Assembly: GCF_001261775.1 (NCBI RefSeq)
Contig: NZ_LN868538.1
Location: 806,001 to 870,000 of the forward strand
Reading direction: 5' to 3'
DNA length: 64,000 nucleotides
Source of the DNA: Anaeromassilibacillus senegalensis
GTDB lineage: Bacteria > Bacillota > Clostridia > Oscillospirales > Acutalibacteraceae
Below the pieces are notes generated by a model, which did not search any database, had not been told where the DNA came from, and saw nothing but the letters and a program-made list of their open reading frames with translations. Below, one piece after another: positions 1-10,447 of this stretch (the stretch's first letter is position 1; each line of letters starts with the position of its first letter). The translations under genes and the position numbers were made by a program.

Positions 1-1
1 T

Positions 2-1411
2 GCAGTCATTACATTTTTCAGAAAGAATGGTGTGCTGGAAAACCGTGAGCTTGCATCGTTCCATCTGACGAAGTTCGGACACAGCTTTGCTGCTGTTGCA
101 GAAAAGCTGCTTATATCCAGGTCGTTTGAGGCCGCTATTAATGCGCATAAAGAAGCGTATTCATGCGCATTGTTGCCCGAAAATCTGAGTGACGTAGAAG
201 ATAAGCAACAGAATATCGCAGATGAGATTCCAGGAAAGGGTGAAATAGCTGTAATGCCTCAGCTTCCTGCTGATGAGAAACCGGCACTGGCAGAAGCACG
301 CTTTTTGATTGGCGAAGACCTGCGAACAAAGGAAAAATTTTATTGGGAGTTTGGAAATAAGAGTCTCAATAATAGACATCTGCTGATTAACGGCAATTCT
401 GGATGCGGAAAAACCTACTGTATCCAGACGCTCCTGTTGGAAATGGTGCATTCCGGGATTTCCGGCGTTGTATTCGACTATACAAGTGGATTTACGCCAG
501 ACAAGCTGGAACCTGCTTTTGTGGATGAGCTTGGTGAAAAAATTCAGCAGAGGGTTATCTATATTGACAAAATCCCTGTCAACCCGTTTGCTAAGCAAAT
601 CATAAAGGTTGGTGGCCGGGAAGTGCCCGAGGGTGACACATCAGTCGCAACAAGAATGGCAAATGTGTTTACTACCGTATATGGTTTTGGTGGTCAGCAA
701 AAGAGTGCTCTCTATAAAGCAATAAGGAATGGTCTGCAGCACCATAAAGAAGCCATGTCATTTTCTTGTTTGGAAGATGAATTAAATGATGTGAATGCAA
801 AGCAGGCAGAAACTGTTCTAAGTAAGATTCAACCGTTCCTTGACCTTGCGCCCTTTGCAGAGGACGAAGACTTCAGCTGGAGTTCGATCAGAGATAGTGA
901 GGGCATGGTGTATATCATGCAACTTGACGGATTTGATCGGCCTACCCAGCTATTGCTAACGGAACTCTTGTTGTGGGATATCTGGAACTATTGTGTAAAA
1001 AACGGCAATGAAGATCATCCTTTCGTAATAGTTTTGGATGAAGCACAGAACTTGAGCCATGCTGCAGAATCGCCAAGTGCAAAATTTCTCACGGAAGGAC
1101 GAAAATTTGGCATCTCTGCTTGGTATGCGACGCAGTTTATGAAGTCGCAACTTTCCGATGATGAAATTCAACGGCTCCAGCAAGCCGGACAAAAGCTCTA
1201 CTTCTGTCCACCGGACGAGGGGGTCATGACTGTTGCAAAGAATATCGACATTGATACCCAGGGGGCTAAAGAATGGGCCCCCAGGCTTAAGGCATTGAAG
1301 AAGGGGGAATGTGTTACCTGCGGGAATATGATTAGAAATGGTAAGTGGGCTAAGTATGAGCCACGAATTGTCAAAGTTACAAGCCTACAGGAGAGACTTA
1401 GCCATGATTAG
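2..1411 (+). CDS. HerA/DptH-like ATPase, C-terminal part (5' end outside window)
   Basis: The frame is open to the left window edge, so only the last ~470 residues are seen. A GTG at 32 exists but nothing suggests it is the true start. Counting from that GTG, a Walker A motif GNSGCGKT lies at residues 121-128 and a Walker B VIVLDEAQ at 332-339, followed by a sensor-like segment. This layout fits the HerA/FtsK-type motor at the C-terminus of DptH-like proteins of phosphorothioation-dependent restriction. By family knowledge these are DNA-translocating motors that act on invading DNA. The stop overlaps the next gene's start, so the two are translationally coupled. The DptH assignment is by resemblance only; a generic HerA-type defence ATPase is the safe call. 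Confidence 0.65.
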   Translation, partial: AVITFFRKNGVLENRELASFHLTKFGHSFAAVAEKLLISRSFEAAINAHKEAYSCALLPENLSDVEDKQQNIADEIPGKGEIAVMPQLPADEKPALAEARFLIGEDLRTKEKFYWEFGNKSLNNRHLLINGNSGCGKTYCIQTLLLEMVHSGISGVVFDYTSGFTPDKLEPAFVDELGEKIQQRVIYIDKIPVNPFAKQIIKVGGREVPEGDTSVATRMANVFTTVYGFGGQQKSALYKAIRNGLQHHKEAMSFSCLEDELNDVNAKQAETVLSKIQPFLDLAPFAEDEDFSWSSIRDSEGMVYIMQLDGFDRPTQLLLTELLLWDIWNYCVKNGNEDHPFVIVLDEAQNLSHAAESPSAKFLTEGRKFGISAWYATQFMKSQLSDDEIQRLQQAGQKLYFCPPDEGVMTVAKNIDIDTQGAKEWAPRLKALKKGECVTCGNMIRNGKWAKYEPRIVKVTSLQERLSHD

Positions 1412-2237
1412 TACTTCTGTTTTAGAGTTTCATGACACATTTAAACCGGAAATGATTTATATTGCCAAACTACTGCAGTTAGCGTCTGAGTGTTTCACGG
1501 GCAGCAAGTCAGAAATCAGTGAGATCAGCGGCATTCCAACCGGCAAAAGCAGTGGGAAAGTCGTCCCGCATATTAAATACGCAGCCTTTATGGGGCTAAT
1601 CGATTATACCCACGAAAAAGGTTTATACTCCCTGAAACTAACTTCACTTGGTAAGGAGGTCTTCGTGCAGGATGCTTACCTGCACGAAGACCTTACCGGG
1701 TGGATATGTCATTACTGCATGACGAGAAAAGTGTCTGGCGCTCCTCAGTGGGTATTCTTAATTCACGAGGTACATCCTAGTTTTGGGGAAGAACTCAGCC
1801 AAGAACGACTTTTTGATCTGGCAAAGACTTGGTGCGATGCGACTCCAGCAAATATGCAAAAAAAGGTCTTCTCTGTTGTAAAAGGAAGCTATTCTGAGGG
1901 GTGCTTTGAGCGGCTTGGGTTCTTAGATTGGAATGACACCATTATGTTCCACGAGCAGCCCGAAAAGCTGGAACTGACATTTGTTTACGCTTATGCCCTT
2001 TTTGATAGTTGGGAGCGCCTTTTTCCAGAGAAAAGAGAAATTACCAGCTTAGAATTGAAAGAAACACTTGGCTTTGGAAAAACATTTGGTTTTAATGAAG
2101 ATGAATGTAATTATGTAATCGATTCTTTGAGTGATGAGGGACTATTGACAATCAATAAACAGTTATACCCTGCTACAATTATCCGAACGACAAATGCGGA
2201 CAACATGATTCCGCATCTGTATAGCCGCCTGTTATAG
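1404..2237 (+). CDS. DUF4007-like protein, defence-operon member
   Basis: This is a 277-residue protein starting at ATG 1404, inside the stop region of the preceding ATPase gene. An AGGAG site at 1389-1393 supports this start over the upstream in-frame GTG. The N-terminal third (HDTFKPEMIYIAKLL, then a conserved GIPTGKSSGKV segment) looks like a winged-helix domain of the DUF4007 type. I recall such proteins next to phosphorothioation and related defence genes. The middle has a conserved W/C-rich stretch around residues 105-130. There is no signal peptide or membrane segment, so it should be cytosolic. The call rests on general resemblance and context; its exact role is not visible here. Confidence 0.5.
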   Translation: MISTSVLEFHDTFKPEMIYIAKLLQLASECFTGSKSEISEISGIPTGKSSGKVVPHIKYAAFMGLIDYTHEKGLYSLKLTSLGKEVFVQDAYLHEDLTGWICHYCMTRKVSGAPQWVFLIHEVHPSFGEELSQERLFDLAKTWCDATPANMQKKVFSVVKGSYSEGCFERLGFLDWNDTIMFHEQPEKLELTFVYAYALFDSWERLFPEKREITSLELKETLGFGKTFGFNEDECNYVIDSLSDEGLLTINKQLYPATIIRTTNADNMIPHLYSRLL

Positions 2238-2252
2238 GCTGATGGAGGCAGT

Positions 2253-5200
2253 ATGAAGGTTAACGATTTGGTAAGCTTCAGCAAAGAGAATTTCTTTAAT
2301 GGAGCAGTTCAAACTGAATGGTTTTATGATGCTGAGAAGGTGAAGACCATATCAGCAAGTTATGTTTTTCATGGACCTAAATACTACGGCGTATCCAGCG
2401 AAGACGTCAAGCCAGGAGAATACAGGCTGATGGATACTGCCTCCTTTACAAGAAATATAACAGATAAGTTGTACGCTGATCATCCTGGCAATAGTTTTGT
2501 CATGACCATTGCTGGATATGGCACTGGTAAGTCGCATTTGGCTGTAAGCCTTGGTGCGATGTTTGCGGGCATATCGTTAGTCGCAGATGTTGTAGTTGAT
2601 AATATCTTAGCCGCAGATACGGAAATTGGGACATATATCCGCCAGACCAATACAAAGAAAAACCTTGTAATTGTTCTGAATGGTATGAACAATTTTAATT
2701 TGGATGCTGAGGTTCTTCGTTGCGCACGGCTATCCCTTGCGCAGCATGGAATAAGTGACGAGTTTCTAAAGCGTTTAACCAAGTCGTATGATATTGCCCG
2801 GTATTTTGTAGATCGGACTTTTGAAATTTATCAGAATCAATTTGAGCAGGCATCTTACAAGACGGGGCTATCTCTTAGTGGTGCCTCACTAAAAAACCAC
2901 TTAGTTTTACATGTTGAAACAGACAGTCAAGTTCTTAATATAATCAATGAGGTCTATTCCTTAGTGAATGCAGACAGTATTGCATGGGATCGTGGCCTTT
3001 CAGCCGGTGACGTACTCTTGGCGATTCAGGATGAGCTTTGCGGCAAGGGCAAACCCTTTAATAAGATTCTGCTGCTTTTTGATGAGTTTGGACGCTATAT
3101 CGAGTATACAGCAGCAAACCCAACAATTGCTGGCGAAGCTGCGCTCCAACAAATATTTGAAGCAGCACAATCCGCAAACGGAAAAATCATTTTTGTGGGA
3201 TTCATTCAGAGTGAACTGGAGGCATATCTTGCTCGGATTGAGAAGACATCCAACATTACACGATATTTAGAACGATACCGTACGGCAAGTGAAAATTTGT
3301 TTTTGTCCTCAAATTTTGAAACCATTCTCGCCAATATTCTAAAAAAGTCGGATCCTGACTTTAGCAAAGTTATTGGGGGATTGCAGAAGAGATGTTTGAG
3401 ACTGTATCCCAAATTGAAATTGATGGGACCTTTTTGCCGTATGTTTACCCCTGGCAGATTGTAGACTCTGGTATCTTTTTTGAAATGCTAAATTCCGAAG
3501 AAAAGGGCCTTGTTACGAGCCAGTATTGTATGTTGTATCGTGATATCCTTGTGAAGATCGGCGACAAATTATCGGATTTGGAGAAAACCGTCCTTAAAGC
3601 CGTGTTAGTTATTAATATAGGGCGGATGGCGTTTTATGATAAAGACGATGCACTCCTTGCAATCCGGCATTGCTCAAACCTTCAAGATGATGAGATAAAA
3701 CACGCGCTGAGGTCTCTCGATGAAATGCACGGTGTTGTGTCTTTCGATGAACATACTAAGACATATGATCTTATTGCAGAGGCAAATGGCTACAATGAAT
3801 TTAAGCGGATATTTGTCAGATATAGAATGGGCGTAAAGTCGACTATTGCTGATATAGATGAAGCCGTCGGTAAACTTCTTATGCTGGGCGCGCCAGTAGA
3901 AACATCCTTTGCTCAAGATCACCATATTTCTTCTACAGAATGGGCCTTTAACAAGTATTTAATAGATAGTCGCGACATCAGCGAAGGTTACTTAACAAGG
4001 GCGATTAGATCTTCTGTTGAGAACTGTGACGGAGAAAATCCAAGGGGCGTCTTGTTGTATGCATATTGCTCCGAAAATATTGCGACTGAGATTTTGAGGC
4101 TTAGCCAATTATATCGAACGCTTTCTCTTAAAAACTACCCTATAATTATACTGTTTCTGGACGATCATGAAAGCGAAGTCCTTACAGCCCTAACAGTCAA
4201 AAAAAACACTACTTAAGTTCTCGGCACGTGATAAGGAGAAGTTTGGCAAACACATAGCTGATCAGCAGAGATCGCAAAACAACAAAATTTGCCGCAAAAT
4301 TACAAACTGTCTATCTAAGCGAGTTATGATTAGCGAAGATGGACCTGTTAACTACGCAGTTCGTATCAATGCACTTTGTTCCCAAAGGCTTGAGCAACTG
4401 TATACAAAGGCGGTCCCATTTGCTTTTGATGGATTTGAGAATAAGTCAAAGGCTCAGGCAAAGACAACGCTTACGACTGTGTGCTGCTACCTGTATAACC
4501 GCACTTTAATGAATATACAGGTTTATAATTCGCTTTCGCCAAAAGACAAAAACCGCGTCAATTCTGTGTTATCAATAGCATCTGCGTATGCATGGAAGGT
4601 GTTTGATAGTCAGTGCCAACTCGTAGCACCTGAAAATCCCCTAATTTCTGAAATAATTGACGATGTTGTTCAAACCCTGGACGACGGCGAAAGGTATACC
4701 GTATATCAGCTGTTCTATAAGTTTGCTCAGCCACCCTATGGCATGAATGAGAATTCAATTTCTTTGCTTGTTTCTTATTTTACAGCCTTTTATGAAAGTC
4801 GCTATCACTATTATTATGGAACAGATCGGTTACTACCAGCTCATTGGAGCAGCGACAAGGGCAAACTCAAAATACCCGAGCTGCGTAAGGTTGCCATTAA
4901 GAAGAATGCCAATGCCGGAGTAGATGTCATTTCAGCACTTTGTGAAGAGATAATGAAAAACACAGATGTTGATGTGTGCCTTCAGTTAGAAGAAAAACTA
5001 ATGCGGTTGATTGAGCAAGAGGGAGAGTCTGAATCTAACAAATATAAAATAGCGCAAGCAAATATTTATTTGGATAATGGGATTCGCCTTTCCAAAATGA
5101 TTTGTGAGAGGTATCTTAAAGTACGAGTGCACATTGATGCCCAATTGCAGAATTTTTCCATTTTATCTTTTGTAAAAGTATTTGACATGATGCCAGAAAT

Positions 5201-6248
5201 CACAGATACAATAGAGAATGGGTTGAATTACCAGTATAACGAAAAGTATAAGGCGGCAGTTAAACAGTTGCAAAATGATGTTCAGCAAATTCTGTCACGT
5301 AATTATATTTCCACACTTGAAAAAGTGAGCTGTAAGATCACAGAGCTCTCGCAATTTAAAATGCGATATGGCCAAGCTGCATCTATCTTGAGAGCTAATT
5401 GTTGCGACGCATATGCCGAAGCCACAGAACATAGAATTAGGGACGTAGAAACGAACCTGCTTGCAAAGCAGAAATACGAGAGTTCACTTGTGGATTTTGA
5501 AAAAGATCTTACGCAAAGTGTGAATACAACCAAATATCAGGATTGCGAAGATATGATTCAAAGGCTTGGGGCATGGATTTCTTTTTTCGAAGAGACAAAT
5601 GAACTACCCGCGAACATTTCCGAACCGCTACTTGAGCGAGCTGAACATGCTATTAAAGATATCCAGCGAAAAAAAGAAGCAATTTTAGAAGACTTCACAC
5701 AGACTATGGATGCGGTACATTATGCAGAGACAACTGTTGCGCTGAAGCAACTTAACTTAAAGCTTGAGAACTATCTTCAGCTGCAGCTTGATGAAACCCT
5801 TCAAAATGAAATTTTGAAGATGCAGGAAACAATTATTAATGCACTTGTTGCAATTGAAAGCCTTCCACGTGATGTGGATGCGTTGACAGAGTCTGTGAAC
5901 TTAATCACTGCAGAAACAAATGGATGTTGTTGGAAGGCAATAAGGCTTGGTGCTGAAACGCTTTTAGCAGAACTCAAAAAACAGCAAGATGATTGGCTGA
6001 AAAGATTTATTGACGAGGCAGAACGTAGCTATGCTGAAATGACGGCTCACGAGTGCCAGAACTGGCTTGACAAAACAGAACTCATACCGCCATTTTTTCA
6101 GAAGTCTGCGCTGGAGCGTGTCCGCCGTGTTCGTGGACTTGTAGAAGCACGGCTTCACAACAGCAGGGTTGAAGGTTTGATAGCAGCGTACGATTCCTTG
6201 ACTGTTAGCGAAAAAGAGAAGTTTAAGGCCCTACTTGCAAAACGGTAG
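2253..6248 (+). pseudogene. Large P-loop ATPase (~1,331 aa) broken by two compensating frameshifts
   Basis: Three ORFs (2253-3464, 3392-4216, 4326-6248) join into one 1,332-codon gene. GGAGG at 2244-2248 precedes the ATG. Residues 87-94 are a Walker A (AGYGTGKS) and 273-280 a Walker B (LLLFDEFG). The C-terminal half is long, helical and coiled-coil-like. At the G5 run 3375-3379 one base is missing: adding a G gives VIGGIAEEMFE. At the A8 run 4199-4206 one base is extra: removing it gives an open frame reading KTLLKFSARDKEKFGKH. The two shifts cancel, so the last 640 codons return to the original frame. Either both are homopolymer sequencing errors or the gene is decaying. Its place beside HerA-like and DUF4007-like genes suggests a large defence ATPase; I cannot name the family. 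Confidence 0.7.
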
Positions 6249-6405
6249 ATTTTATTTACAGAGGTATGGGAACAACTATTGAAGATTGAAGTCTGCTTAA
6301 TTATTTTGCAGGCAAAAGATTATCGGATGGCGTACTGAAATTTGAACTATTTAGAAATCTTGAATCGTTCAGGCTGAAGCAGTTGTCAGGCCGACCGCAA
6401 GGTCA

Positions 6406-6439
6406 TGTGAACTGTCCGGATTTTCCGGATAGTTCACAC
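6406..6439. other. Hairpin between defence operon and mobile element
   Basis: An inverted repeat with a 14-bp stem (GTGAACTGTCCGGA against TCCGGATAGTTCAC, one G-T pair) and a 3-nt loop. It lacks a T-tract and sits at the composition change between the AT-rich operon and the GC-rich element. The role is unknown; it may be part of the recombination region. Confidence 0.5.
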
Positions 6440-6486
6440 GGACGCTGGCTGAGGACGCAAATAAGCCGAAGCAGCACACTCAAATC

Positions 6487-6508
6487 CTGCGCCGCTATAA
6501 ACAAAGAA
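6487..6508 (+). repeat. Candidate left attachment repeat (att) of the 12-kb element
   Basis: This 22-bp sequence (begins CTGCGCCGC, ends ATAAACAAAGAA) recurs in the same orientation at 18467-18488 with one mismatch. The copies bracket exactly the GC-rich segment that holds the recombinases, relaxase, excisionase-like gene and RdRP-like cargo. Direct repeats of this length at both ends are what tyrosine-recombinase integration leaves. The core has not been proven. Confidence 0.55.
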
Positions 6509-6540
6509 GAGGACCGGCCGAGGCCGGTCCTCTTCTTTTC
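6504..6540. terminator. Bidirectional terminator downstream of the RdRP-like operon
   Basis: A near-perfect palindrome (stem AGAAGAGGACCGGCC, 2-nt loop) is flanked by A- and T-rich ends, so it can stop transcription on either strand. It directly follows the stop of the - strand partner gene at 6546 and lies downstream of the + strand defence operon. Confidence 0.8.
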
Positions 6541-6545
6541 GCTCT

Positions 6546-7393
6546 TTACGGCAAATACTCCTCCTGCACCCGGTAGCGGCTGACGCCGTGGGAGTTGGTG
6601 CACTGGATGATCTCGGGCGGCAGGAGATGCAGGTATTTCCGGCCAAAGTTGGTGTCGCCGAAGAAGCAATCGAAGTTGGTCACGGGGAGGACCACCCAAT
6701 CGCTGTCCTCCGGGCGATTGGCCGCATAGTAGGCAATCAGCGTGTGGAGCACCTGAGTGGGCAGTTTCTCCGGGCGGAGGCCCCCGTCAATTCTCCCGGA
6801 AGCTCCACCTCCATTTGGCGTAGCGGACCCAGCTCCAGGGCATCGGCCAGCACATCGTCAAAGCGGAGGGTCCAGGCCCCGTCGGTGCTGGGGGCAAAGG
6901 CTGGCGTCTGAAACTGGCGAACCTTGTCCCGCCACTGGGTGTCAAATTTCCGGTCCAGAGTCTTTGCCGCATCCGCGTAACTTTTCCGCACCAGATTGGG
7001 GTGCTCTGCGGCGAAGGCCATGGCCCCGTGGAAGTGGCGGCAGAACCAGCCCCATACCGCTTCGTCCACCAGCTCCGGGAACTCCTCATGGAGCGGGGCG
7101 AAGTCCGTCTGGTACTGCCAATCCTTCTTTCTCTGCCCTGGGACGCTGCACCAGGCGCACAGGCCCCGGCGGGCCGTCTCGATGCGCACCCGCGGTTCAC
7201 CGGGCAGCACCGCACCGTTTCCGTCGTGGAACAGGAACCCCCGGGCCAGGATGGTCAGGATGCGAGAGAGGCCGCTGAAGTCCCGCAGGGCCTCAAAGGT
7301 GAAGCGGCCCAGCCAGGTGGCATCCTGCTTGCCGGCGGCGCGGTAGGCGACCGGGCCGGTATAGTCCAAAAACTCCTGCCACTCATTCAACAT
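6546..7393 (-). pseudogene. Unrecognised ~282-aa partner of the RdRP-like gene, frameshifted
   Basis: The ATG at 7393 lies inside the 3' end of the RdRP-like gene (11-nt overlap) with GGAGG just upstream, so it is a separate, coupled gene. It starts MLNEWQEFLDYTG and encodes a soluble protein rich in W, F and R, with a CAWC pair around residue 83 and conserved-looking WGWFCRHFHG. Near residue 210 the frame breaks at the C5 run 6781-6785 (G5 on the coding strand). Adding one G joins VELPGELTG to GLRPEKLPTQ, and the protein then ends QEEYLP. I do not recognise the family. Overlap with a polymerase gene suggests an accessory factor, but this is only context. Confidence 0.7.
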
Positions 7394-10300
7394 AGGGCAC
7401 CTCCAACACGTTGGGCTCCAGGGCGTCCAGCAGCAGCTCCCATAACAGGTTGCGCCTGCCCAGCGCCTCCACATAGCGGACGTCATTCACCGGCTTCACG
7501 ATCTCCTCCAGCAGCGCCCGGCACCGGCTGGCCGCCACCTCCCAATAGCGCCGGGGCTCCCGCTGGCAGTCCTCCATCATGGCGGCATAGGCCGGGGAGT
7601 CGCCGGGGCGCACCAGCTGCTTACGCTCCTGAGCAGTGTTCTCCTCATGAATGTCGCAGAGCAGGTCGCCCAGGATGCGATAGCCGCCGCAGCGGAAGTC
7701 GGAAAACAGATCAAAGAGAGGCTCCAGCTCCGGAAGCCAGGTCAGGAGGAACCGCTCCCGCTCATCTGGACTCAGGAACTGCCAGCCCTCCTGACGCAGG
7801 GCCTCCAAGCTCGCCGCCACCCGCTCCGGTGGCAGGGCCTCCAGCTGGGCGTACAGCTCGTCGGTGTCCCAGGCATCCTCCTGCCCTCTGGAAAAGAGGA
7901 TGCGCTCGATGTCGTTCTTCCGCCGCTTGGCGCGGATGGGCGCGCGGCAGGCCTGGATGCGGGAGAGGCAGGCGGCATAGTCCCGGAGCAGGGCGTCGAT
8001 CCGGGCCAAGATGTCCCGGTCCAGCTGCTCCTTCCAATCGGGACGCTGAGCGAAGATGAACAGCTCGCTGTCCGCGGCGGGCTTTGCTTTGGCGGCCGGG
8101 GTATGCCACTCCAACTGGCGGGCCAGGTAGGGCAGCCGCTCCACGTTGGCGGCCACCTGCGCCCAATCCGTCTTCTCGAAAAAGGCCTTGAGCCGCTGGC
8201 GGTGGGTGGGCTCATACCAGGCACGGCGGGTCTCCGCCTGTTCCATCAGGTTCTTGTACTGTAGAAAGGGCGTCCGCTGCACCTTGCGGTATATCAGGTA
8301 CTCGTCCAGGTCCGGGCGGACACCGCTCTTGGCGGAGTCGATCTCCAGCCCCGTCAGGATGGCCCGCAACTCCGTCTCTTCCTGGTAGCGTTGCCGCTCC
8401 TCCGCGTCGGAGTTTTCGTTGTAGGCGACAATGCTGCGGTCCAGGGCGGCGTTGCAAATCTGTCCCACCCGGGAGGAGAAGGTGCTGCGCACGGTCTCAA
8501 ACCGGGCCTCCCAGTCGTTGGCGTCGCGGATCAGTGGCTCCGCTGCCGGAATCATCAGCAGCGGGATGTTCTCCTGATTGGTGAGGGACTTGTGCTTTTC
8601 AAAGCGGTACAGGTCATAGTTCCTGCGGACGCAGGCGTTAAGGATCGGGTCGGCCACGGTCTTAATCATGTCTCCATCATAGTCCGCGCCGCCCAGCCGC
8701 TCCGCCGCCAGCCCGCTGAAATCCACCATGACCACGTCCGTCAGGTGGCCAGATAGTGGCGGCGCATCTGCTTCTTTTCCTCTCTGGGGTCGAAGAGGGA
8801 GAGCTGCAATTCCTCATTCCGCGCGATGTGGGGATTGCGCAGCAGGGTACAGCTGTCCCCGTGGTCGTAAGCCGCCCCCGGCGCATAGAAGGAGCCCTCC
8901 GGAAGATCGTCGGTCATGGCGCTGAGGTAAAACGTCCGCTGCCTGCGGTCCTGGGGCGGCGTGGGCGGCAGCAGGCGGGCCATAAAGTCCAGCAGGTCGC
9001 CGGAGAGATACCGGTTGTCCCCGGCCACGATGAGCCGGCCCAGGGAATAGTCCTTCAAAATCTGCTTGGCCTTCCCGTCCAGCACGTCCCGATAGACCGG
9101 CTCGGCCAGCAGGCGGTGATTCTTTTTCAGCAGCGCGGCCAGCAGCTGGTCCCGGCTCCTGCGCCGGGAGAACAGGCTCCGCCGCTCCAGCGCCTGCAAG
9201 AAGTAGCTGCGGCGAAAGGTCTCGTTGGCCCGGAAGTTGTAATAGGCCAGCTCCGTCTCCTTGGTGAGCCAGGAGCGCTCGTCCTCCTCCGGGCTGTGGG
9301 TCCAGCCGTCGGGCAGGTCCCGGGGGCGGAACTCGTCCGCCCGGATGGAGGCGGTGTTCAAAAACTGGTAGTTCAAGTCGGTGTGGGTCTGGGGCTTTTC
9401 CTTGCTGACGTTGGTGATGTACAGGGCGTGGCGGTAACGTCGGAAGACGGCCCAGTAGTCCGCCCAGGTCATGCCGCTGTCCCGCAGCCAGCCGCAGCCC
9501 TTGAACATACTCTTGGTGAGGATGACGTCCACGTCCTCCACCCGATGTTGCTCGCCCCAGATGTCCGTGACGGTCTCCGTGCCGCAGCAGTGGAGGAAGT
9601 CTTTGAAATCCACCTGGTGCAGCATCCCCTTGACGTAGGGCAGCCGAATTTGAAACGAGGTGTGGACAGCTGCGCCGCAAAAGGCCCGGTCCACCACCTT
9701 GGCGTACTCCTTGGAGATCAGGCCCTCGCCGTCAAAGCAGGTGACGGGGATGTCCGTCCGCTTTTCCACCCGGCGGTATTTTCGGGTGCTGCCGGTGGCA
9801 CCGTCGTCCTCCACGGTGATGACGCGGACCTGACGGCGGATATGCTCCGGGTTGTCGATGACGATGACCCGGTGGGGCCTGTCGATATCCACGCCCTCCA
9901 CCCGAACGCCGCTGGAGAGCATGAGGCCGTTGTAGGCATAGAGCTTGCTGAGCTGGCAGTCGCCGATGGTCATGTCCATCATGATGCGGCGGCGCACCAC
10001 GTCGTAAATATCCGCGCGGAGGAAGGACAGCTTGGCCTGACGGCTCATGCTGCCAGAGCGCTCGAAGGCCAGATATCGGCGGGGCCCGGAGCCAAAGTCC
10101 AGGCACACCCCCTCCGGGCGAAACAACGTCTTCGCCTTTTCCTGGCGGAGCTGCTGCCGTCCGCGCGCCCCGCTGCGGTCGAAGATGCCGGAGAAGTTCA
10201 TGTAAAAGATCTGGTCGGCAAGGTCGGGGATGAGGCGCTCGACTTCCGATTCCGCGAAATGGTCGCCCCGGAGTACGCACATGATCTGGAAGAACAGCGC

Positions 10301-10447
10301 GTTGCTGTCCTGCTCATGAAGCGCCGCTGGGCGTTTGCATTTCTCCGTGGCGGCGCGGTCCAGGACGAAGCTGTATGCGCCGTCCTCCTGGGCCCCATAA
10401 CTGATCACTGCCCGGGCGGACAGCTCGTAGATCCGGTACTTGGTCAT
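7383..10447 (-). pseudogene. Cellular-type (RDR/QDE-1-like) RNA-dependent RNA polymerase homologue, frameshifted copy
   Basis: Two ORFs (8741-10447 and 7383-8735) join into one ~1,021-residue protein. It has the double-psi-barrel polymerase signatures in RDR order. DGEGLIS is at residues 239-245 and SFQIRLPYVKG at 264-274, matching the DGxGxIS and FQIRxxxxKG pattern of eukaryotic RdRPs. LLRNPHIARNEE comes near 535. GGADYDGDM, the DxDGD metal-binding motif, comes near 590. The frame breaks ~20 codons before DYDGD, at GGCC 8747-8750: one added base there reads RRHYLGHLTDVVMVDF, otherwise translation stops at 8741. GGGGGTGAGG precedes the ATG. By family knowledge, enzymes with this fold make RNA from RNA or ssDNA (QDE-1, plant RDR) or act as single-chain RNA polymerases (phage YonO). 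The role here is not known; no Argonaute or Dicer gene is in the window. The frame break may be an assembly error. Confidence 0.85.

Noticed and set aside
6383..6699. Small overlapping ORFs around the left att repeat
   Set aside because: They cross the terminator hairpin and the partner gene in wrong frames, with no ribosome binding site.
7383..7393. Reading the RdRP-like gene and its partner as one frameshifted gene
   Set aside because: The partner has its own ATG with GGAGG at ideal spacing, and the polymerase ends at a natural stop 11 bases later, so two coupled genes fit better.
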